In this document: piece after piece, positions 58,961 through 64,000 of the stretch
Position numbering within the stretch: position 1 is the stretch's first letter
Layout: each line of letters opens with the position of its first letter
Assembly (NCBI RefSeq): GCF_011578285.1
Contig: NZ_CP049916.1
Span: 2,170,001 to 2,234,000, forward strand
Source of the DNA: Acinetobacter lanii
Lineage (GTDB): Bacteria > Pseudomonadota > Gammaproteobacteria > Pseudomonadales > Moraxellaceae
Direction of reading: 5' to 3'
DNA length: 64,000 nucleotides
Position numbers and translations under genes: made by a program
Notes under the pieces: model-generated
Told to the model about the DNA's origin: nothing
What the model saw: the letters and a program-made list of their open reading frames with translations, nothing else
The model's database searches: none

Positions 58961-60339
58961 TAGTCGTATTGCTCACGATATTTACGCACGATCACCAGTG
59001 CAACAATATTTAGCCCTAAAGTAATCACAAATAGAGTCAAACCCAGTGCAAAGGCCACCAAAGCTTGCGGGCTGGCAAAGTCTGTATCCCCCGTCAATTG
59101 ATTCACGATGGTGATGGTGACTGTCGAAATCGCTTCCAATGGATTGATATGTAGCAGTGGACTGTTGCCTGCCGCCAAAACCACAATCATGGTTTCACCA
59201 ATGGCACGAGAAGCCGCCAATAAAAATGCCCCAATAATCCCCGGCAGTGCCGCAGGAATCACCACTTGGCGAATGGTTTCAGATTGAGTCGCACCTAAAC
59301 CAAGTGAACCATCACGGAGTGAACGCGGGACTTGGGTGATGATGTCATCTGAAAGTGATGAAACAAAAGGAATGATCATAATCCCCATCACAAAACCTGC
59401 CGTCAGCGCACTGGTCGCATTGATATCTAAACCAATATACGCCCCTGCTTGTTTGGCAAAAGGTCCAATGACCATCAGTGCAAATACGCCATATACGATG
59501 GTTGGAATACCGGCCAAGATTTCGATTGCAGGTTTAGCCCAAGCACGGAAACTTGGCTTTGCATATTCAGCCAAATAAATCGCAATCATCAGACCGACAG
59601 GAACAGCTACAAGCAGTGCAATCCCACTGACCATCAGTGTTCCCCACAGCAAGGGAATCAAGCCATAACTGCCTTCAGCATTACCTGAAGTACTAAAACC
59701 CGGATTCCATTCTGTTCCAAAAAAGAAACTCGCTGGATTGACAAAATGGAAAAAGCGCATCGCTTCACTGAACATCGACATGACAATGCCAATGGTGGTC
59801 AAAATCGCCACGCCTGAACACAGGGCTAGACCAAGGTTCATGATTTTTTCAACATGGTTACGTGCACGGTATTGAGCGGAAATTTTCTGTTTTGCCCAAG
59901 TTAGCCCGAGTAATGCTGCACAAATCACCACAACCACTTTGGCATAGCTTCCGGTCACTTGGAATTTTGACAATTGCTCGGCGGCTTTGAGCTCATAAAG
60001 TAAAGGCTGATCACTGACTCCGAAACCTGATGCGATGGATTGAACACGGTCAACCAACACACTCATGCTTGCTGGATCTAAGCTCCCTGCTACGGCAGCA
60101 GGAACATGATTCAACACCACATGTTTCAATACATTCGGTTCGACCATGTTCCAAACCAACATGATTAAAAATGCAGGAATGCCACACCATAAAGCGACCA
60201 AGGCACCATAGTAGCCCGGTCGAGAATGCAGCATGGCTGAGTTTTGCCCCGAACCCGCCAATTTACGACTTTTGCTTAAACCAATTTGGTAAGCAACGGC
60301 AATCAATGCCAGCAATACACCTATGAGTAGCAGATTCAT
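58960..60339 (-). CDS. pstC: Phosphate ABC transporter permease PstC
   Basis: PstC is the first membrane subunit of the importer. At 459 residues it is longer than the E. coli form, again with an insertion in the N-terminal half. The permease domain has DGSLGLGATQSETIRQVVIP as its EAA-type loop. Membrane segments are spread over the protein, the first at about residues 1-17. It follows pstS after a 94-base gap with a hairpin. The start ATG is at 60339. Confidence 0.93.
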   Translation of the reverse strand: MNLLLIGVLLALIAVAYQIGLSKSRKLAGSGQNSAMLHSRPGYYGALVALWCGIPAFLIMLVWNMVEPNVLKHVVLNHVPAAVAGSLDPASMSVLVDRVQSIASGFGVSDQPLLYELKAAEQLSKFQVTGSYAKVVVVICAALLGLTWAKQKISAQYRARNHVEKIMNLGLALCSGVAILTTIGIVMSMFSEAMRFFHFVNPASFFFGTEWNPGFSTSGNAEGSYGLIPLLWGTLMVSGIALLVAVPVGLMIAIYLAEYAKPSFRAWAKPAIEILAGIPTIVYGVFALMVIGPFAKQAGAYIGLDINATSALTAGFVMGIMIIPFVSSLSDDIITQVPRSLRDGSLGLGATQSETIRQVVIPAALPGIIGAFLLAASRAIGETMIVVLAAGNSPLLHINPLEAISTVTITIVNQLTGDTDFASPQALVAFALGLTLFVITLGLNIVALVIVRKYREQYD

Positions 60340-60396
60340 CTACGTTCTCACCATCCTTTCGTCAGTAAAGTTCTAGTGCGTTAACATTCTAAATAG

Positions 60397-60427
60397 AAAA
60401 ACCAATGGAATTTAGCCATTGGTTTTC
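60397..60427 (-). terminator. Hairpin between pstS and pstC
   Basis: A perfect stem AAAACCAATGG / CCATTGGTTTT with a seven-base loop lies just after pstS, with a T run following on the minus strand. It can act as a leaky terminator or mRNA stabiliser. This would raise pstS over the other subunits, as in other pst operons; that is inference. Confidence 0.7.
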
Positions 60428-60433
60428 AAATCA

Positions 60434-61474
60434 TTATTGAACAGCTTTGCCCGCTTTAAAGTTTGCCAGCACTTGTGCACGTTCTTTATCCGACAAGGAA
60501 ATCAGCCCTGCTTTTTCAAGTTTCGAACCTTTGCCTGATGCTTTTTTACTGATGAAGTATTCAGTATATTGGGACAAACCTTTGATCGATTTTAAGTGGT
60601 CGCCCTTCACATAAAAGAACAAAGGACGAGACACAGGATATGACCCATTTAAAATGGTTTGCTCGGATGGAGAGACACTATTCACTGTCGCTACACGTAA
60701 TTTATCTTTATTTTGATCATAGAACCCTAGACCAAATACACCGACTGCATTGGGTGAGGTTTTTAAGCGTGCTAAAGTTTCAGTATAGTCACCTGAAATC
60801 TCAATGACCTTGCCATCTTTACGGAAAGTTGAGCAGGCTTTTTTCTGTGCCTCTTTATCGAGCTTCTTAAAGTATTCATAGGATTCACAACCTGCTTCAA
60901 TCATTTTTTCTTGGAACACTTCACGTGTTCCGTGATTCGATGCAGGAATCACCAAAGTAATGGCTTCATCCGGCAAAGATTTATCAATTTGATTCCAACG
61001 GGTATATGGGTTTGCAACCAACTTACCATTGGCAGGAAGTTGTGCTGCTAACGCTGCAAAGACATGTTGAGGACGCAGTTTAAACGCCGATTTTTTTGCA
61101 TTTGATGCAAATACAATCCCGTCATAACCAATCTTCATTTCTAAAATTTGGTTTACACCGGCTTTTTTACAGGCACTTAACTCTGTGTCTTTGATTTTTC
61201 GAGAGGCATTGGCGATATCAATGGTGTTATCTCCCACACCATTACAAAATTGTTTTAAGCCGCCAGAAGTACCCCCTGAACCGACAACGGGTGTTTTAAA
61301 CTGTGGAAAATTATTGCCAAATTCCTCTGCCACGATACTGGCATAAGGCAATACTGTAGATGACCCTGCAATCTGAATGGTGTCACGGGCTGCATGTGCT
61401 GTTGTTGTGGCTACGCCCCCAATCAAGGTCAAAGCAACCACCGTTTTATTTAAGCTCATTGAATTTAAACGCAT
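60434..61474 (-). CDS. pstS: Phosphate-binding periplasmic protein
   Basis: PstS captures phosphate in the periplasm. A signal peptide covers about residues 1-28 (ending TAHAA), and RDTIQIAGSSTVLPY is the usual start of the mature protein. Phosphate-site residues lie in SGGTSGGLKQF and further on. The 346 residues fit. The start ATG has GAGAGAGATC upstream. A tandem PHO box lies about 95-135 bases upstream, so PhoB probably controls it. Confidence 0.95.
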   Translation of the reverse strand: MRLNSMSLNKTVVALTLIGGVATTTAHAARDTIQIAGSSTVLPYASIVAEEFGNNFPQFKTPVVGSGGTSGGLKQFCNGVGDNTIDIANASRKIKDTELSACKKAGVNQILEMKIGYDGIVFASNAKKSAFKLRPQHVFAALAAQLPANGKLVANPYTRWNQIDKSLPDEAITLVIPASNHGTREVFQEKMIEAGCESYEYFKKLDKEAQKKACSTFRKDGKVIEISGDYTETLARLKTSPNAVGVFGLGFYDQNKDKLRVATVNSVSPSEQTILNGSYPVSRPLFFYVKGDHLKSIKGLSQYTEYFISKKASGKGSKLEKAGLISLSDKERAQVLANFKAGKAVQ

Positions 61475-61568
61475 GCTGATCTCTCTCAGTCAATCCCAAA
61501 GTGGAGTACCCAACTTGTTATAATGAAGTCTTGTACTTTTTTCGTTGTTAACATCTTGAGTTTTTAAT

Positions 61569-61608
61569 ATGACAACCAAGTTACAGCGATATGACGATTT
61601 GATGATAT
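61569..61608 (-). promoter_or_regulatory. Tandem PHO box upstream of pstS
   Basis: Four seven-base units on the plus strand (ATGACAA, GTTACAG, ATGACGA, ATGATAT) start at 61569, 61580, 61591 and 61602, exactly 11 bases apart with four-base spacers. Read on the minus strand they are ATATCAT, TCGTCAT, CTGTAAC and TTGTCAT, close to the PhoB direct repeat CTGTCAT. The last two are the best matches. The arrangement is that of two PhoB boxes in line, pointing at pstS. Confidence 0.75.
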
Positions 61609-61864
61609 TTACAAACAGCGTTTCTATACTAATTAAAGATAAATAAATCAATACTTTAATTTTTTAATTTATAGATCTAACTCTGAATTTTGAGCTTTGA
61701 ATATGTAAATAAATATGTTTGAGAGAGGCTTAAAGCGCATTTAAGTTTGGATGACGAATATACAATTCCAATTCATCTATCGAATTTTCAAACTAAATCT
61801 TGAACGCTTTAAAGTTGTAGAAATAAGCTTGTTTTTTCAAAACTAACGCATCTTGAAAACAAAA

Positions 61865-61890
61865 AAAAGGCACTCAATAGAGCGCCTTTT
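61865..61890 (-). terminator. Terminator of ddc
   Basis: An imperfect stem AAAGGCgCTC / GAGtGCCTTT with a TATT loop, followed by T on the minus strand, lies about 20 bases after the ddc stop codon. Confidence 0.75.
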
Positions 61891-61907
61891 CCTACACAAA
61901 CAATCGA

Positions 61908-63440
61908 TTAATCGATTGGGGGTGTATAGCTACCATCCGCAATAGCATCTTTAATACGATCAGCCTCATTTAGCACAAGTGCCAATAAGTTTTTCACATT
62001 GTCTAAAGTCGCAACCGGGCTTAAAGTGGTCATTTTCAAAGATTGAACTTGACCGACTTTGGTTACACCAATATTCGCTTCACCACGTGCAAACAATTCA
62101 TCTGCCACGTTTTGGTTCAGTGTATCGAGTAATTCTGTTGGATAACCTTCAGGAATCACTCGGAACAATACCGATGCAAATTGTGGATCAACCAACATTT
62201 CAAGACCATCCGTTGCATCAATATAAGCCGCAACATCACGCGTTAAACCCACACCATGATCGATCATTGAACCGTAAAGTTCTTCACCGAGTGCTTCAAC
62301 GGTCATCCACAATTTCAATGCATCAAAACGACGCGTGGTTTGTAGCGACTTAGACACAAGGTTGGGTACGCCATGCTCTTCATCATAAGCCGAGTTTAAG
62401 TACTCTGCTTCGTAATGCATGAAACGATAGTTCGCTTCATCTTTCAGCAAAAATGCGCCACATGAAATCGTTTGGAAATAATGCTTATGGAAATCAAGCG
62501 TTACTGAGTCAGAAAGCTCGATCCCGTCTAGCATAGAACGATAGTCATTCGAAAGAATCAGTGCACCACCCCATGCCGCATCGATATGCATCCACGCGCC
62601 ATATGTGTTGGTGATTTCACGAATTTCTTTGAGTGGGTCAATTGCGCCTGCATCGGTTGTACCTGCAGTTGCCACCACACATGCCACGATCTTACCTTCG
62701 TTTTGAAGGTGCGCCATGGTTTTCTCAAGTGCGTTAACATCCATCTGTGCGTTGTCGTTCACAGGAACAGTGACCACAGATTGGAAGCCCATGCCCATCA
62801 TCGCCATGTTCTTTTGCACAGAGAAATGTGCATTTTCAGAACAAATGACTTTGACGTTACGCATTGCATCGCTTGGTACGCCATCACGCTGAACAGACCA
62901 CGGATTGCCGTTTTCGTCTTTCCAGTTTTTCGCGATGCACGCATCACGCGCAAGTAACACACCCATCAAGTTCGACTGTGTGCCGCCAGAGGTGAATACA
63001 CCGGCTTGACCTGAACCGTAGCCGACTTTTTGACGAAGCCAGTCAATCAGTTGCACTTCCATCAATGAACCTGCAGGGCTTTGATCCCATGAATCCATCG
63101 ATTGGTTGGTTGCGTTAATGAGCACTTCCGCGATTTGGCTTGTCACCATGGTTGGGCAGTGCAAATGCGCGAGTGAATGCGGATGATGGACTTTTAAGCT
63201 TTTATTAAGGAAAAGCTCAACCATACGATCCAAAGATTTTTGTACACCTAAACCTTCTTTAGAAGGATTGAATGCGATGGCAGAGCGCAGCTCTTTAATG
63301 CTACCACCTGTGTACATTTTGTCATTTTGCAACCATGCAGAGACAGCTTTTACAGCTGAATCCATTGCTGACTGATAGTCAGCAATAGACTCTGCATCAT
63401 TGCAGAATAAGGCTTTACGATGTTCTGCAAAATCAACCAT
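61908..63440 (-). CDS. ddc: L-2,4-diaminobutyrate decarboxylase
   Basis: This PLP group II decarboxylase makes 1,3-diaminopropane from L-2,4-diaminobutyrate. The PLP lysine is K319 in [13 protein letters not shown], and [11 protein letters not shown] near 150-160 and HIDAAWGGA near 285-293 are typical. The 510 residues fit. It is three bases downstream of dat and forms a two-gene operon. In Acinetobacter the product 1,3-diaminopropane has been linked to surface motility. Confidence 0.93.
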   Translation of the reverse strand: MVDFAEHRKALFCNDAESIADYQSAMDSAVKAVSAWLQNDKMYTGGSIKELRSAIAFNPSKEGLGVQKSLDRMVELFLNKSLKVHHPHSLAHLHCPTMVTSQIAEVLINATNQSMDSWDQSPAGSLMEVQLIDWLRQKVGYGSGQAGVFTSGGTQSNLMGVLLARDACIAKNWKDENGNPWSVQRDGVPSDAMRNVKVICSENAHFSVQKNMAMMGMGFQSVVTVPVNDNAQMDVNALEKTMAHLQNEGKIVACVVATAGTTDAGAIDPLKEIREITNTYGAWMHIDAAWGGALILSNDYRSMLDGIELSDSVTLDFHKHYFQTISCGAFLLKDEANYRFMHYEAEYLNSAYDEEHGVPNLVSKSLQTTRRFDALKLWMTVEALGEELYGSMIDHGVGLTRDVAAYIDATDGLEMLVDPQFASVLFRVIPEGYPTELLDTLNQNVADELFARGEANIGVTKVGQVQSLKMTTLSPVATLDNVKNLLALVLNEADRIKDAIADGSYTPPID

Positions 63441-63443
63441 GTC

Positions 63444-64000
63444 TTATGCGCCTCGAGTTGCAACAAGTGCTTCAGCAAGTGCTTTCTTGAAGCGAGCGAT
63501 CACTTCTACACATTCGTCATGATTAATAATCAGTGGGCAAAGTAAACGAATCACTGTACCGTTACGACCACCTTTTTCTAACAACAGTTTGTTGTCGAAG
63601 CATGCGGCTTGAATTGCAGCTGCCAATTGACCATCACCTGGCAATGAACCCATGTGATCAGCAGGCTTACGCTCATCCACGATTTCAACACCAATCATTA
63701 AACCACGACCACGCACGTTACCGATACATGGGAATTCTTGCGCTAATTTTTTCAATTCAGCTTGTAAGAAATCACCGCGTTCTTGTGCGTTTTGCGCCAA
63801 GTTTTGCTCTTTAATGGTTTTGATCGTTGCAAGACCTGTACCCATCGCCAATTGGTTACCACGGAATGTCCCCGTGTGACCTGCTGGCTGCCAGGCATCG
63901 AACTTACGTTTAATACCGAGTACAGCAAGTGGCAAGCTACCACCGACGGCTTTCGACATCACCACAACATCAGGCTCAATGCCCGCATGTTCAAAGGCAA
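63444..64000 (-). CDS. dat: Diaminobutyrate-2-oxoglutarate aminotransferase, start missing
   Basis: Only the C-terminal part is in the window; the gene continues past base 64000. The PLP lysine lies in [15 protein letters not shown] near the right end. The segment [20 protein letters not shown] and then [11 protein letters not shown] are those of class III aminotransferases of the diaminobutyrate type. Dat makes L-2,4-diaminobutyrate from aspartate semialdehyde and glutamate, feeding ddc. The genes are three bases apart, so co-transcription is likely. Confidence 0.93.
   Translation of the reverse strand, partial: AFEHAGIEPDVVVMSKAVGGSLPLAVLGIKRKFDAWQPAGHTGTFRGNQLAMGTGLATIKTIKEQNLAQNAQERGDFLQAELKKLAQEFPCIGNVRGRGLMIGVEIVDERKPADHMGSLPGDGQLAAAIQAACFDNKLLLEKGGRNGTVIRLLCPLIINHDECVEVIARFKKALAEALVATRGA

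Larger units (their letters stand above)
61475..61907. other. pst promoter region and spacer to ddc
   Basis: This 433-base region holds the pstS leader and promoter, the tandem PHO box (61569-61608), and the terminator of ddc. The rest is AT-rich and I see no open frame with a ribosome-binding site. Confidence 0.7.

Noticed and set aside
61979..62957. Plus-strand frames of 123-124 residues opposite ddc
   Set aside because: They are shadow frames; the minus strand encodes a complete decarboxylase with a clear PLP site.

Overview
The window looks like chromosomal DNA of an Acinetobacter species (Moraxellaceae). It is AT-rich and dense with genes. It carries several markers typical of that genus: a CarO-type outer-membrane protein, the dat/ddc pair for diaminobutyrate and 1,3-diaminopropane, a long GAPDH, a single-domain NadM, a small lipoprotein between era and recO, and a secreted protein with a TGQDGLTI signature. 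The CarO sequence is not the A. baumannii form as I remember it, so I do not name a species. I see no prophage, insertion sequence, CRISPR array or rRNA operon. One tRNA gene (Asn) is present.

Layout. 1-2.3 kb: GAPDH (gap), a small secreted protein, and a decayed second copy of the gap 3' end. 2.5-8.4 kb: an unknown 572-aa protein, rarD, the lipocalin blc and uvrB, all on the minus strand. 8.7-12.7 kb: a macro-like protein and two paralogous diguanylate cyclases. 12.9-17.1 kb: a small basic protein, an aspartate aminotransferase, an HxlR regulator, a thioesterase, a hydrolase and an unknown gene. 17.4 kb: tRNA-Asn. 17.7-24.8 kb: a long minus-strand operon lepA-lepB-DUF4845-rnc-era-lipoprotein-recO-pdxJ-miaE. 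25-32.1 kb: a thioesterase, a DegP/MucD protease, nadB, a second thioesterase, and the pabC-mltG-tmk operon. 32.3-37.8 kb: the sulfate transport operon sbp-hydrolase-cysT-cysW-cysA with a CysB-type regulator. 38-43.7 kb: carO, dapD, queE, a secreted protein, queC, a small secreted protein and a peroxiredoxin. 43.8-49.2 kb: argO/argP, nadM, an enoyl-CoA hydratase, a nitroreductase, a NIF3-like protein and an unknown gene. 49.3-56.4 kb: purL, an M28 peptidase lipoprotein and a sulfatase. 56.6-61.6 kb: pstS-pstC-pstA-pstB with a tandem PHO box. 61.9-64 kb: ddc and the start-truncated dat.

How the genes work together. Three nutrient modules stand out: sulfate uptake (sbp/cysTWA plus its LysR regulator), phosphate uptake (pst with a PhoB-type operator) and amino-acid/NAD/queuosine metabolism (argO/argP, dapD, nadB, nadM, queE, queC). 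The lepA-to-miaE operon groups translation, secretion, RNA processing and repair genes.

The most notable observations come from reading frames rather than from a new gene system. Two genes of the same operon, lepA and rnc, are each interrupted by a small indel, 2 kb apart. At the left edge, a decayed fragment of the gap 3' end lies beyond a small secreted-protein gene, which looks like an old insertion that duplicated the end of gap. The two neighbouring GGDEF proteins carry four copies of a PAS-like module with a conserved SPxxxW signature and no I-site. Otherwise most of the window is ordinary core genome, and I found no convincing new defence or mobile system.
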